A stretch of 64,000 nucleotides of DNA, taken from assembly GCF_947331815.1 (NCBI RefSeq), contig NZ_OX373462.1, positions 731,376 through 795,375 of the forward strand, written 5' to 3'. Of the stretch, positions 41,892-52,402 are shown piece by piece. The translations under genes and the position numbers were made by a program. Source of the DNA: Cyanobacterium sp. uoEpiScrs1 (GTDB lineage: Bacteria; Cyanobacteriota; Cyanobacteriia; Cyanobacteriales; Microcystaceae). The first letter of the stretch is position 1. Each line of letters opens with the position of its first letter. Below the pieces are notes generated by a model. The model saw nothing but the letters and a program-made list of their open reading frames with translations, did not search any database and was not told the origin of the DNA.

Positions 41892-42350
41892 ATGCCCAGT
41901 ATTATTTTAGTTAACCCGCAAATTCCACCAAATACTGGCAACATTGCTAGAACTTGTGCAGCTACAAATACAGAATTACATCTGGTCGGTCCATTAGGAT
42001 TTGAGTTAAGTAATCGTTATTTAAAACGTGCTGGTTTAGATTACTGGCCATATGTTGATCTCAACTACCATAATAGTTTAGAAGATTTTTTAGTCTGGCA
42101 TAAGCAACAAGGAGGGCGTTTACTTGGCTTTAGTACTCGGGGTCGTCGTTCTTATCTTGAATGGACATTTCAGGATAGTGATTGGTTATTATTTGGGAGT
42201 GAAACCGAAGGACTACCCCAGTCTATTTTAGCCAGTTGTCAGGAAACCTTATATATTCCGATGAATAACCCTCAAGTGCGTAGTTTAAACTTATCGGTGA
42301 GCGTTACAGTAGGTTTATTTGAAGCACAACGACAATTGAAGATGATCTGA
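41892..42350 (+). CDS. trmL: tRNA (cytidine(34)-2'-O)-methyltransferase
   Basis: SPOUT-class methyltransferase that modifies the wobble ribose of tRNA-Leu. The 152 residues carry the TrmL pattern: ILVNPQIPPNTGNIARTCAA at residues 5-24, LHLVGPLGF near 30, WLLFGSETEGLPQSIL near 98, and IPMNNPQVRSLNLSVSVTV near 118, which builds the knotted SAM site. Length is typical of the single-domain enzyme. It follows gshA by 106 bp on the same strand, so cotranscription is possible. Confidence 0.94.
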   Translation: MPSIILVNPQIPPNTGNIARTCAATNTELHLVGPLGFELSNRYLKRAGLDYWPYVDLNYHNSLEDFLVWHKQQGGRLLGFSTRGRRSYLEWTFQDSDWLLFGSETEGLPQSILASCQETLYIPMNNPQVRSLNLSVSVTVGLFEAQRQLKMI

Positions 42351-42789
42351 GTGTGTTAATAAATAGTTTATATTTATGCTCCAAGAATACCTGAGAAATC
42401 CATCTTATAGAGTTAAGAAATTGACTATGTCAGATTCACACACTCAAAATATCCCAAATTAGAGCTCTTGAACGTCAGGCACTATTTTATCGAGAAACCT
42501 TCAATCAACTTCTATCGTCTAAAAACTTGACATCATACAAAAAAAGATTAAATGTAATGGTCCCTCATTGAAATTCGAATCGGACTATACTTGTCTAAAA
42601 TAAATCAGCAAAGAAAATAAGTTGAATTTAATGCTTAATCAATCAAATGATATTTGAGTATATTGACTTATTAATATATCTCTATTAAGATATTCCCCTG
42701 TAAAATCAGGTATCTATTACATTTCGATAAATCAACGGAATCCATAGATTTTTAACAATATCTCATTCATAATATTTTAGGAGGTTTTT
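42351..42789. other. 439-bp spacer upstream of the LysM/M23 gene
   Basis: No gene or RNA recognised. A strong Shine-Dalgarno sequence (AGGAGG at 42779-42784) sits at its end and fixes the TTG start at 42790. Confidence 0.5.
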
Positions 42790-44988
42790 TTGAAAAATAT
42801 ATTTATGCGCAAAGTGACGCTTATATCTTCTTGCCTAGCTGATTATCCTGACACATCAGTTATTCCTTCAGCTGATTTTCCTTTAAGGAATTCGACTCCT
42901 AATAACAATCATAGTCAAGTAGGTCGCTCTACGGCCATGATTGGCTTAGCCATTTCTATGGGGGCTACAGGATTGTTGCTGACTCAAAATAAAGTAGCAG
43001 TGGCAGCCAACTCGCGAACTGTTACTACAGTTACAAATTTTACCAATTTTTCAACCTCGTTTGGCTCAACTGACACTACCAGCTCAACTAAAAGTAAATT
43101 AGCTCCCCTGACCCTTAAGCGTAAAATTAGGCATGGAGAATCTATCACACAACTAGCCCAAGAGTATCAAGTGGAAGCAGCTGAGATCGCTACACTCAAT
43201 AAACTTCCTATTGAAGCCGACTTAGTTTCCGGACAAATTTTAAAAATTCCTTCTCTAGAAAAATCTAAGCTTCAGACTTCACCACGCAAACTTAGAACAG
43301 TAACCTCCGAATACCAAGAATTATCCTCTAAATCTGTTAATACTTCTCTCGATCACCTTAGAGAGACACGTAAACGTTTACAAGATAGTTTGGCTGAATT
43401 AAAAGCAGAAAAGTCTAATCTAAAGCCTGATATTAGTTCCTTACTAGCGGATGTCTCTGATGTTAGCCAACCTTTAAGACCTATTAGCAGTAGGTTTCAA
43501 GATAATGAATCTGCAAGAGAAACAGCCACTCAAGTGATTACATCACAAAAGACTGAGTTAGTTTCAACTTCAAGTTTAACCACGCTTGTAGAGACCGCCG
43601 GATCTTTGTCCTCTGGTTTGTCGAATAACCATGTTTCTCCTACCTCTACGTTAAAAAAAACTGATAAAAATCGCCTCTCAGCTTTAGCAAAACTCTCTTC
43701 AGTTCCTTTGGCAAAGATAGAATACGAAGAAATTCCTCAATTTAATGAGCCTATTCCTATTCCAGTTTCTACACGAGAAAACAATTTAGCCTCAACCGCA
43801 GTTCTTTCTTCCTACTCTTCAACCCTTAGCAAATCAACTTTTGAGCCATCTAAAATTGGACTCTCTATAGGATCCACTTCAACTGATCAGATTGTGCCTA
43901 AACCAGAAGCAAAATTAGTGAACACTAAGAAATCCTATCGTGTTCAGCCGGGGGATACCCTTAATAGTATTGCTCGTAATCATGGCTTAACCCTTTCAGA
44001 TTTAATTAGAGCTAATGGTATTACCAATCCAAATTTAATTAAAGTTCATCAAAGTTTAGTTCTTCCTGAATATGCAACAAAGGCACAATACAAAAATCGA
44101 CATCAAGGTTTAGTAGCTTCATCTCCCAATCAATTTTTCGATTCTCCTCTTCCAGTTTATGATAGTGGATTGTCCTCGGCTTTTCCTGCTAATGTAAATC
44201 GACGAGAGAAACAGCTATCTAGGAATAAAAATCTAAAGCATTTCGAGACTTATATTAAAAATAGTCAAGATTTCCATACAGAACAACTCAAAACAGATAT
44301 TGCTAACCTTGAACAGGAATATACAGTTGAGGCTGAACCTGATACTCCAAGGAAATCTGAAACTCCTATACTAGGACAAATTCTAAATCCTGAGTGGGCC
44401 AGCAATCACCGTAGTTCCCCTTCTTCTCGACAACAAGTTGCCCAACAGCAATCTAAATTCCGTTCTAGATTAATGGGAGTGGCTCCTAACGATGCAGAAC
44501 AGTATAATGACGCTTTCCGTATCCCTGTGGGGACAAATGTAGGACCTGAGTTACCACCCTTATCTGTTCCCGATAATTACCTTCCTAATGCTCCTATGCA
44601 GTTTACTGGTTATATTTGGCCAAGTAAAGGGGTATTAACTTCTGGCTATGGACAACGCTGGGGTAGAATGCATAGGGGAATTGATATTGCCGCTCCCATT
44701 GGAACTCCTATTATTGCTGCAGCCCCTGGCGAAGTGATTACAGCAGGATGGAATTCGGGAGGCTACGGAAAACTAGTTAAAGTTCGTCACCCTGATGGCA
44801 GTATTACTCTCTATGCCCATAATAACCGTCTGCTGGTCCGTCGTGGACAAAAAGTCGAGCAGGGGCAACAAATTGCTGAAATGGGAAGTACTGGATACAG
44901 TACTGGACCTCATCTTCACTTTGAGGTTCATCCAAGTGGCACGGGTGCAGTTAATCCTGTGGCCTTATTACCCAAGAAAAGGAAATAA
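42790..44988 (+). CDS. LysM-repeat M23 metallopeptidase (NlpD/EnvC-like)
   Basis: A 732-residue envelope protein likely to cleave peptidoglycan cross-links, or to activate an amidase during cell division. A hydrophobic segment at about 46-72 (AMIGLAISMGATGLLL) probably anchors or exports it. LysM domains are at about 112-154 (IRHGESITQLAQEY) and 383-426 (YRVQPGDTLNSIARNHG), separated by a Ser/Thr-rich linker. The M23 domain at about 620-725 has HRGIDIAAP, YAHNNRL and HLHFEVHP, containing the zinc ligands and catalytic His. TTG at 42790 is preferred because AGGAGG is 6 bp upstream, although ATG 42805 is possible. It ends in a strong terminator and fits with ftsW and alr as wall machinery. Confidence 0.9.
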   Translation: MKNIFMRKVTLISSCLADYPDTSVIPSADFPLRNSTPNNNHSQVGRSTAMIGLAISMGATGLLLTQNKVAVAANSRTVTTVTNFTNFSTSFGSTDTTSSTKSKLAPLTLKRKIRHGESITQLAQEYQVEAAEIATLNKLPIEADLVSGQILKIPSLEKSKLQTSPRKLRTVTSEYQELSSKSVNTSLDHLRETRKRLQDSLAELKAEKSNLKPDISSLLADVSDVSQPLRPISSRFQDNESARETATQVITSQKTELVSTSSLTTLVETAGSLSSGLSNNHVSPTSTLKKTDKNRLSALAKLSSVPLAKIEYEEIPQFNEPIPIPVSTRENNLASTAVLSSYSSTLSKSTFEPSKIGLSIGSTSTDQIVPKPEAKLVNTKKSYRVQPGDTLNSIARNHGLTLSDLIRANGITNPNLIKVHQSLVLPEYATKAQYKNRHQGLVASSPNQFFDSPLPVYDSGLSSAFPANVNRREKQLSRNKNLKHFETYIKNSQDFHTEQLKTDIANLEQEYTVEAEPDTPRKSETPILGQILNPEWASNHRSSPSSRQQVAQQQSKFRSRLMGVAPNDAEQYNDAFRIPVGTNVGPELPPLSVPDNYLPNAPMQFTGYIWPSKGVLTSGYGQRWGRMHRGIDIAAPIGTPIIAAAPGEVITAGWNSGGYGKLVKVRHPDGSITLYAHNNRLLVRRGQKVEQGQQIAEMGSTGYSTGPHLHFEVHPSGTGAVNPVALLPKKRK

Positions 44989-45018
44989 TTGATAAATTTT
45001 TTAGTTTAGTTCTTTTTC

Positions 45019-45049
45019 AGGGGAAGGTCGGACTTCCTCTGACTTTTTT
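45019..45049 (+). terminator. Intrinsic terminator after the M23 peptidase gene
   Basis: An 8-bp stem (AGGGGAAG at 45019-45026, CTTCCTCT at 45033-45040, one G-T pair) is followed by GAC and six T residues. It starts 31 bp after the stop codon and has the form of a standard Rho-independent terminator. Confidence 0.8.
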
Positions 45050-45105
45050 GTCCACTTGGGTTAATATCTCTGTTTTGTGCTATGCTATTCATGATGGAAA
45101 AATAT

Positions 45106-45179
45106 GGCTCAGTAGCTCAGTAGGTTAGAGCAGGGGACTCATAAGCCCAAGGTCGGCAGTTCAAATCTGCCTTGAGCCA
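45106..45179 (+). tRNA. tRNA-Met (CAT anticodon)
   Basis: A cloverleaf folds from GGCTCAG (acceptor, 45106-45112) pairing with TTGAGCC (45172-45178). The D arm is TAGCTCAGTAGGTTAGAGC, the anticodon loop CTCATAA has CAT at 45140-45142, and the T arm contains GGCAGTTCAAATCTGCC. The CCA end is not encoded. The anticodon stem as I pair it (45133-45137 with 45145-45149) has mismatches at 27-43 (G-A) and 31-39 (A-G). The D-arm form is that of an elongator tRNA, not the initiator; a CAT-anticodon tRNA-Ile2 with lysidine is a less likely alternative. Confidence 0.9.
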
Positions 45180-45639
45180 TCTAATATGAGTTATTTACTC
45201 ATAGTCATAAAGTCTATTTAGGTTGCTTGTTCTAGAGTTATTTAGTTTTTATCATAAAACGAGATGAATAGCACACTCGTAAGTATGAATGGGAGATATT
45301 TTCTATTTTTAGCTAAAGACTATCTTGTGTCCGTATATGACCTGGACTTTTGTATTAACACCTTTGGTGTGATTAAGAATACAGGCTCAATTCAGACAAA
45401 TAAACGGTTGTTATAACAATAATTCAGACAAATAGAATACCTTTTAGGGCATATTGAGTTTTGCTATTAACGTGATACTAAATTTTGGTATCTAAGAAGA
45501 TAAAATAGCTATATAGACTGCTCCAACACTATTGGAATAAAAATCCCTGCATTGTTGTAACTATAAAAAATTGAGTATTCTTCCTAAAAGTAAAAAATTA
45601 GTCTAAGCTAAACTGGTAATAAATTTACAATCAATTAAA
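45180..45639. other. 460-bp spacer upstream of the Fur-family gene
   Basis: It contains two copies of AATTCAGACAAATA, at 45389-45402 and 45421-45434 (32-bp period), and a small palindrome ACACCTTTGGTGT at 45359-45371. These could be operators of the downstream regulator, which is unproven. No other gene is seen. Confidence 0.45.
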
Positions 45640-45663
45640 TTGTCAAGAGTAATCAGCACAGTT

Positions 45664-46119
45664 ATGAGCAAACAAGGAGGACAAACCCAACCAATACGGT
45701 CACTAGAAGATGCCCTGAACCTTTGTCAGGCATTGGGAATGCGGGTTAGTCGTCAACGTCGCTTCATCTTAGAATTACTTTGGAAAGCTAAGGGACATTT
45801 ATCTGCTAGGGAAATTTATAAGTATCTCTCTCAAGAGGGCAAAGAGATCGGCCACACCTCGGTGTATCAAAATCTAGATGCTCTTTCAAGCCAAGGAATC
45901 ATTGAATGTATTGAACGATCTGATGGTAGGCTATATGGTCATATTAGTGACTCTCACAGTCATGTTAACTGCCTAGATACACGACAAATCATGGATATTC
46001 ACCTGGAATTACCCCCAGAATTACTTGAACAAGTGGAACAGCAAACAGGGGTAAAGATAACCGACTATCGAATCGATTTTTTTGGTTATAAGCAATCAGA
46101 CAAACCTGAACTAAACTAA
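45664..46119 (+). CDS. Fur-family transcriptional regulator
   Basis: A metal-dependent repressor of the Fur/Zur/PerR family. The winged helix occupies about residues 20-90 (MRVSRQRRFILELLWKAKGH, then HTSVYQNLDALSSQGII). The C-terminal dimer domain has HISDSHSHVNCLDTRQIMDI, where most Fur proteins have two Cys pairs; only one cysteine is present, so the structural zinc site seems missing. The metal sensed cannot be stated; a peroxide-responsive (PerR-like) or diverged cyanobacterial Fur is possible. I chose ATG 45664; a TTG at 45640 is in frame. A receiver/DUF3685 gene begins 30 bp downstream, likely in the same transcript. Confidence 0.85.
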   Translation: MSKQGGQTQPIRSLEDALNLCQALGMRVSRQRRFILELLWKAKGHLSAREIYKYLSQEGKEIGHTSVYQNLDALSSQGIIECIERSDGRLYGHISDSHSHVNCLDTRQIMDIHLELPPELLEQVEQQTGVKITDYRIDFFGYKQSDKPELN

Positions 46120-46149
46120 AGATAGTGTTATCATTTTTTCCTAAGCATC

Positions 46150-47865
46150 GTGAGCGATCGCCCGATTAATCTACTGCTAATTGATAATGATGCTATTTTT
46201 CGCTTAGGACTGTCTAATGTCTTAAGCAACTATTCGAATTTTTGTGTTGTCGTTCAAACAGACTTTTCCCAGCCCGTCCAAGAAACTTTAGTTGGACAGT
46301 CAATAGATTTAATTATTTTAGATCCAGATACTCCAAATAATGTCTCAGAGGGGTGGAGATTTCTTAAAGAAATTAGACAAACCTACCGCAACTTTAAAAT
46401 ATGCTTGTTAAGTCGTTTGACTGACCCTTTATTACTACAAACTGCTAAACAAGCTGGTGTTGAAGGTTACTGTCTAAAGGGAATAACAATAGAATGTTTA
46501 GTCGAACAACTACAGAAAATAGCTCAGGGTCAGACGGTTTGGCCAACGTTAGCCCTCCCTTCGTCTGATGTCATCTTAGAACAACCTAAATCTCCTCAGG
46601 CATGGCTTTTACAGGGTAAACAATTAGGCTTAGAACAAATTAATAAAACCGTTGCCAAAATTAATCTACGGCTCAACCAAAACCAATTATCGTGGATTAA
46701 CAAAGAATTTTTAAAAGTGAGAAAACGAGAGTTATTAGCTGCAAAATGGTTAGTTAATAAATTAATCCCCATTAGTATTACTATGGCTAACCAGATTTCA
46801 CAATCAAAGTTTTCCTCAATAGGCTCTAAAGATGATAACTATTCTTCTGAATTCCTATCTGAGTCTTCAACAAATATTCTAGGATTAAAGTCAATAAATA
46901 GTTTAGTCATCATTAAAAATACACTTAAAAAAATAGCGATCAATTCTAATAATTTAACATCAACTCCTTTCGAAATAGATATTCTCAAAGATGATAAAAA
47001 AGAAGAGTTAATGACTATTGTTATTCATCAGCTTGGGAGAGTATTAGAAGACTTAGATTTTATCAAAACAGATACTTCAAAATTACCAAAAGATACTGTT
47101 ATGATTACCCAGAAAATTTGGAAAGAATCAGCAGTTAGCTTTTTATGTAAGTATTGTATTTTAGAACCAACAATAACTTTAAACTATGTTGAGAATATTA
47201 TTGATGATAATGTCAGCTTAGTCAAGGAAGAACTTATAAAAAAGACACCTTTTTTTGATGAGTTATTAAAATACTTGCTTTTTGATCAAGGACTAAAAAT
47301 TAAGGGTACTTTGTACTGTGCTAAAACCCCTGAAGCTTATCATCAAGCTGAGATTCTTTTCGAAAACTTTATTATTCATATAGCTAATGGAATCACCTTT
47401 TTAATTTTAAATAATTTTTCAGACACCGAAGTAATTAGTCGGAAATTATTTTTAGATAAAATGGGTTGCTATAGAGAAATTACTAAATTTCGTAACAACC
47501 TATCCTGGGTTTATCGTCAAGAAAAATTTTGGGAAGAACCAAGTAATATTTTTGAAAGTAAATACAGACTATTATTTTGGGGTAAAAAAGGAATTGAAAC
47601 CACTTATATCTATGCCTCACGACAACATGAACTTAGACAGCTTAAAGGGGTTCGTTGGGTAGTTACCATGATGTTAGAATCTCGTGATGCTTTTGCCCCT
47701 ATATTGCGTTCTATAGTTAGATTGATTGGAAACAGTTTAGTTTATCTACTAACTCAGCTTATTGGTAGAGGATTAGGACTAATTGTCCGTGGAATCATTC
47801 AAGGAATTGGCAATGGTCTACAGGAAACTCGCTATAGAAAAAGTAGAGAACGACGAGATTCCTAG
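46150..47865 (+). CDS. Receiver-domain / DUF3685 protein
   Basis: A 571-residue protein with a response-regulator receiver-like N-terminus (about residues 5-130: LLLIDNDAIFRLGL with acidic residues, DLIILDPDTPN with the phospho-acceptor Asp, and a Lys in GYCLKGI). The long remainder matches what I recall of the cyanobacterial DUF3685 family, rich in isoleucine and lysine. The end has a hydrophobic stretch (about 515-560, LLTQLIGRGLGLIVRGII) that may associate with membrane. No DNA-binding output domain is visible. The GTG start at 46150 sits within 30 bp of the Fur-family stop. A HIP1 octamer overlaps codons 2-4. Function unknown. Confidence 0.75.
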   Translation: MSDRPINLLLIDNDAIFRLGLSNVLSNYSNFCVVVQTDFSQPVQETLVGQSIDLIILDPDTPNNVSEGWRFLKEIRQTYRNFKICLLSRLTDPLLLQTAKQAGVEGYCLKGITIECLVEQLQKIAQGQTVWPTLALPSSDVILEQPKSPQAWLLQGKQLGLEQINKTVAKINLRLNQNQLSWINKEFLKVRKRELLAAKWLVNKLIPISITMANQISQSKFSSIGSKDDNYSSEFLSESSTNILGLKSINSLVIIKNTLKKIAINSNNLTSTPFEIDILKDDKKEELMTIVIHQLGRVLEDLDFIKTDTSKLPKDTVMITQKIWKESAVSFLCKYCILEPTITLNYVENIIDDNVSLVKEELIKKTPFFDELLKYLLFDQGLKIKGTLYCAKTPEAYHQAEILFENFIIHIANGITFLILNNFSDTEVISRKLFLDKMGCYREITKFRNNLSWVYRQEKFWEEPSNIFESKYRLLFWGKKGIETTYIYASRQHELRQLKGVRWVVTMMLESRDAFAPILRSIVRLIGNSLVYLLTQLIGRGLGLIVRGIIQGIGNGLQETRYRKSRERRDS

Positions 47866-48001
47866 CCTTATGGGATGAGAGGGGGAGAGTTAAGGAGAAC
47901 AACAGCTAGTACTTAACTGTCAACAAACATGCTACCTTGACGATTGTCTCTCATCAATTCTTTGACATCATCGTTCATAATAAAAATAAAACAACTTCTT
48001 T

Positions 48002-49948
48002 ATGGACAACTATCTTAAGTTGGCCTCAGGGCAAAATCAAACTCAACAAGCTATGATAAAACAGAGTACAGCAATCCCCAAGGTTCAGCAACAAAAGAAA
48101 CAGAAAATCTTTTCAAAAAAATGGGATTGGTTTATTACTGGTTTGATGCTCATTCAATCATTACTAATTGCCACACCCAGTTTGGGACAAACGAAAACAG
48201 ACACCAAAATTGAGCAAGGTAGTTACACCCAACTAATTGAGAACGTTAAATCGAATCAAGTAGTAAACGTAGAAATTGATCCCAAACGACAAAAAGCCAA
48301 AGTCACCTTAAAGGACCAAGATAGAAAAGAACGATACCAAGAAATTTCAATATTTAAAAATCATTTTAATACTGAATTGATCACTAAACTTCGAGATCAC
48401 GAAGTACCATTTACAATTCGTCCCTCTACTGATAATTCAGCTACAATTGGGCTAGTCACCAATTTAATTGTTCTTTTTTTGTTATTTGCAATTTTTCTGG
48501 TAATCCTACGACGTTCGGCCAATGTGTCTGGTCAAGCTATGAATTTTGGGAAATCTCGCGCCCGCTTTCAGATGGAAGCCAAAACAGGAATTACCTTTGA
48601 TATAGTGGCTGGTATTGACGAAGCTAAAGATGAATTGCAAGAAGTAGTAACTTTCCTCAAACAACCTGAAAAATTTACTGCAATTGGTGCAAAAATCCCC
48701 AAAGGCGTATTATTAGTTGGACCTCCAGGAACGGGTAAAACCTTACTCGCTAAAGCCATTGCGGGAGAAGCGGCTGTCCCCTTCTTTAGTATGTCAGGCT
48801 CAGAATTTGTGGAGATGTTTGTTGGTGTCGGTGCTTCACGAGTACGAGATTTATTCAGGAAAGCTAAAGAAAACGCTCCCTGTCTAATCTTTATTGACGA
48901 AATTGATGCAGTAGGTCGGCAACGAGGAGTAGGTTATGGGGGAGGAAATGATGAACGAGAACAAACTCTTAACCAATTGTTAACCGAAATGGATGGCTTT
49001 GAGGGTAATCAGGGAATTATTGTGATTGCAGCAACCAACCGTTCTCATGTTCTCGATAAAGCATTGTTACGCCCTGGACGTTTTGACCGACAGTTAATGG
49101 TAGATTATCCTGATTTAAAGGGTCGTCAAAGCATTTTGGAAGTTCACGCCAGGGATAAAAAAGTTGACAAAAAAGTGTCCTTGGAGGCGATTGCTCGACG
49201 GACTCCAGGATTCACAGGGGCAGATTTAGCCAATGTTCTCAACGAAGCAGCAATTTTCACTGCACGGCGACGAAAAGAAGCAATTACCATGACAGAAGTT
49301 AACGACGCTATTGATCGGGTTGTAGCTGGGATGGAAGGAACTCCTTTGGTCGACAATAAGAGTAAACGGTTAATTGCCTATCATGAAGTGGGTCATGCAA
49401 TTGTAGGAACTTTATGTAGTGGGCATGATCTAGTGGAAAAAGTTACTTTAATTCCCAGAGGACAAGTTAAAGGTTTAACTTGGTTCACCCCAGATGAAGA
49501 ATATAAACTAACAACCAGAAATCAATTGTTGGCTAGAATTGCTGGTTTATTAGGAGGTAGAGCTGCCGAAGAAGAAATTTTTGGCGAGGATGAGGTCACA
49601 ACTGGAGCTGGGAACGATATTGAAAAGGTAACTCACCTAGCTCGACAAATGGTAACTCGCTTCGGAATGTCTGAGTTAGGATTAGTTGCCTTAGAAAATG
49701 ATGATCACAATGATTCTGATTATTCTCAAGAGATTGCCGGCAAAATTGACCATCAAGTGCGACATATTATAAATTATTGCCATAATAAAGCTCGGAATAT
49801 AATTCAAGATAATCGTAATGCCATTGATTACTTAGTAGATGTTCTTATTGACCAAGAGACCATTGAAGGAGAACAATTCCGCCAATTGTTAGAAAGATTC
49901 GAGGTTTCTTTTCAGCAGTCATTAGAATATTCAATTAAATTATTGTAA
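48002..49948 (+). CDS. ftsH: ATP-dependent zinc metalloprotease FtsH
   Basis: Membrane-bound AAA+ protease that degrades damaged membrane proteins as a hexamer. The 648 residues include two N-terminal membrane segments (about 45-63 and 150-170) enclosing a lumenal or periplasmic domain. The AAA domain has Walker A GPPGTGKT at 240-247, Walker [12 protein letters not shown] near 297, and the second region of homology [20 protein letters not shown] near 345. The peptidase motif HEVGH is at 461-465, with the third zinc ligand in [10 protein letters not shown] near 535. The N-terminus is longer than in most FtsH paralogues and has a leader of about 40 residues. Which cyanobacterial paralogue (FtsH1-4) it is remains unclear. 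Confidence 0.95.
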   Translation: MDNYLKLASGQNQTQQAMIKQSTAIPKVQQQKKQKIFSKKWDWFITGLMLIQSLLIATPSLGQTKTDTKIEQGSYTQLIENVKSNQVVNVEIDPKRQKAKVTLKDQDRKERYQEISIFKNHFNTELITKLRDHEVPFTIRPSTDNSATIGLVTNLIVLFLLFAIFLVILRRSANVSGQAMNFGKSRARFQMEAKTGITFDIVAGIDEAKDELQEVVTFLKQPEKFTAIGAKIPKGVLLVGPPGTGKTLLAKAIAGEAAVPFFSMSGSEFVEMFVGVGASRVRDLFRKAKENAPCLIFIDEIDAVGRQRGVGYGGGNDEREQTLNQLLTEMDGFEGNQGIIVIAATNRSHVLDKALLRPGRFDRQLMVDYPDLKGRQSILEVHARDKKVDKKVSLEAIARRTPGFTGADLANVLNEAAIFTARRRKEAITMTEVNDAIDRVVAGMEGTPLVDNKSKRLIAYHEVGHAIVGTLCSGHDLVEKVTLIPRGQVKGLTWFTPDEEYKLTTRNQLLARIAGLLGGRAAEEEIFGEDEVTTGAGNDIEKVTHLARQMVTRFGMSELGLVALENDDHNDSDYSQEIAGKIDHQVRHIINYCHNKARNIIQDNRNAIDYLVDVLIDQETIEGEQFRQLLERFEVSFQQSLEYSIKLL

Positions 49949-51833
49949 GTTCGTATAATTACAGAGTTAACTATATATCTTGTTATTTTCGTCTTTAAGC
50001 TACTGAAGCATTATTTCAATCACTTTTACTTACTAATAAGTAAATAGCTTAATTATGACTTATATATCGAAAGTCAAAGAACTTTCTTGTATTTTATATG
50101 GCATCCAAATTTATATTCTTGACGGAGCAATTATTTTTAATTTTAAATTATTACTTTTGTCAAAAGTATAAGTTTGGGAGTATTAGTAATGTCGTTAAAG
50201 AGAGCAAAACTATCATAAACCAAGTTATTTATCTGTTTGATAAATGGATGAATTTGAATTAACTTTTAAACTAATTTAAGTAAAATTAACTGTAGGTAAG
50301 TGTTGTATGCACATTGTAAAAATTTATCAAAAGTTTCATCACTTACTATTTAAGTTTTAACAATATTTTCTAATTTATGATTTTCTACTTTATTTAATAC
50401 ATTTTTCTAAGACTGATAATATTTTTGATTCTCTTTATCCTAGTCTTTTCTTTTTTTGTTACTTAAGTTCTCTTTGCTCTCGAGTAATAGATATTTACTA
50501 TAGATTATACTGGCCAGTTTTTATATATTTTTATCTTTAAGTTTTTTTGTTACGATTTTTTAGCATACTACTATTATTCTGGCATTAGAAAATATTTTTT
50601 GATAACTATATCTAGATAGTCTTATTAGACTTTTATTTGAATAAAAAATGATAAATTTTAATAAAAAAGTATATTATTTACAAAATATAGAAACATTTTT
50701 TGTTTATACATAAAACCTAAATTAAAATAGAATATACTCTGGTAATCTTAGCAGATTTATTTAGGATAATTATTTTTGTTAAATCTCATCATTATAATAG
50801 ATTTTTATCAATAGTTCTTAAAAAATATTATTATTATATTTACTAGATTATAATACTTGATTATTTTAAATAATTAATATTGATATTATACTTTGTATAA
50901 AGTAACAATTTAGTTTCTATTTAGTTTCTATTTATTATTATTTTGCCTTAAATAAGCTCTAACAGTAGAAAGATATCATACTTTTTATATTTTGTTGTAA
51001 TCAATAATAGATATTGCTTTATTAAGAATCAAATTTTAATAATTAATATTTATTTATATTTCACTTCAAAATATAAATCCTTATACTCCTTTTAAGAGTT
51101 TATTATCTTAATATAAACTAAATTTATCGTAAACTATCATTACTTACATAAAATATTTGTTTTTTAGATTTATCTAAAAAAGTAGTGTAAATTAGCTATT
51201 TATTCAATACATAATAGTGTTTTTAGTACATATATATTTTTACGATACTATACTATTGTAGTTTAGTTGTTGCTCTTGAATAGTCTAAAATCTATTTTTT
51301 ATGATTATTATCATTAATAGTATTGCTATTGAGGGTAAATGAGCTAATTAATTATTTCACTAGCAATATCGAAGTATAATTAGTTAACTGTAAAAGTGAA
51401 TTACCGACAATTATAGTTATTGATTATATTTAATTATTAAATAAACTCTCCTGTAGGATTATCAAAAGATATAAAAAATTACCATTTGTTTCAGTTTGAT
51501 ATTAATTTTTTATGTTAATTTATTCTCTTTAAAATTAAATCCAGTATAGTAAAACAATTTAGGTTCTTTTTCAGTGGTTTAAGAAAAGTCTTAGATAGTT
51601 ATATCCTTAGTATTCTATCAATGGTTAAAGATTTTTACTTAAATAAAAATATTTATTTGGAAGTATTTTTATCATCTACTTCTACATCAAAGACTTATAC
51701 TTTCTATTTAAGTTCTCTATTATAACAAAGGGGAAACTTTTAAGGTAAGATTTTAATTAAGTAAGATTGCTTAACTAGACTATTAAGCTAAAAGATTAAA
51801 TTTTATTTCTAAATTATCTTAGGTTTTAATTTC
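49949..51833. other. 1.9 kb AT-rich spacer
   Basis: Between ftsH and the NYN-domain gene. Composition is extremely AT-rich with frequent runs. I found no supported gene, tRNA or strong inverted repeat. It is one of the largest empty stretches here and may be the scar of deleted genes. Confidence 0.55.
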
Positions 51834-52376
51834 ATGGATGTTGCAAATATTTGTATTCTTCAGAAAGAACGCGTTTCTATATTTGTCGATGGTAATAATA
51901 TGTTTTATGCACAACAAAAAAACAGCTGGTTTTTTGACCCTAGAAGAGTTCTAGAACATTTTACTAAAGATCCTATAGTTAGTTTGGTGAATGCTTTTTG
52001 GTACACTGGACTGAAAGATTCTCAAGATCAAAGAGGATTTCGAGACGCTTTAATAAGTTTAGGATATACAGTAAGAACTAAAATTCTTAAAGAATATTAT
52101 GATGATACATCAGGTCGTTATTCACAAAAAGCTAATCTTGATATTGAAATTGTAGTTGATATGTTTAATACAGTAGATCAATACGATAGAGTAATACTTT
52201 TTAGTGGTGATGGAGATTTTGAAAGAGCGATTGAACTATTACGTTCTAAGAATACCCATATTACAGTTGTCTCTACAGAGGGGATGATTGCTAGGGAATT
52301 AAGAAATGCTACTGATCGCTATATTGATCTTAATGATATTCGCCAAGATATTGAAAAACTTGATTGTCAAAGTTAA
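51834..52376 (+). CDS. NYN-domain protein, LabA/DUF88-like
   Basis: A 180-residue protein of the NYN (PIN-like) domain family related to LabA, a Synechococcus elongatus protein in circadian output control. Motifs are SIFVDGNNMFYA (D19, N22), KANLDIEIVVDMF near 102, LFSGDGDFERAIELLRSKN near 122, and RELRNATDRYIDLNDI near 150. The three acidic positions expected for metal-dependent nuclease activity are present, so it might act on RNA; activity in the family is not well defined. Whether this copy is a clock component or a separate LabA paralogue cannot be settled here. A terminator separates it from convergent glnB. Confidence 0.85.
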   Translation: MDVANICILQKERVSIFVDGNNMFYAQQKNSWFFDPRRVLEHFTKDPIVSLVNAFWYTGLKDSQDQRGFRDALISLGYTVRTKILKEYYDDTSGRYSQKANLDIEIVVDMFNTVDQYDRVILFSGDGDFERAIELLRSKNTHITVVSTEGMIARELRNATDRYIDLNDIRQDIEKLDCQS

Positions 52377-52402
52377 GCAACATTAAAACTGTATTATATA
52401 AT

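Noticed and set aside
48568-49356. Antisense open frames inside ftsH
   Set aside because: Shadows of the conserved AAA domain on the other strand.
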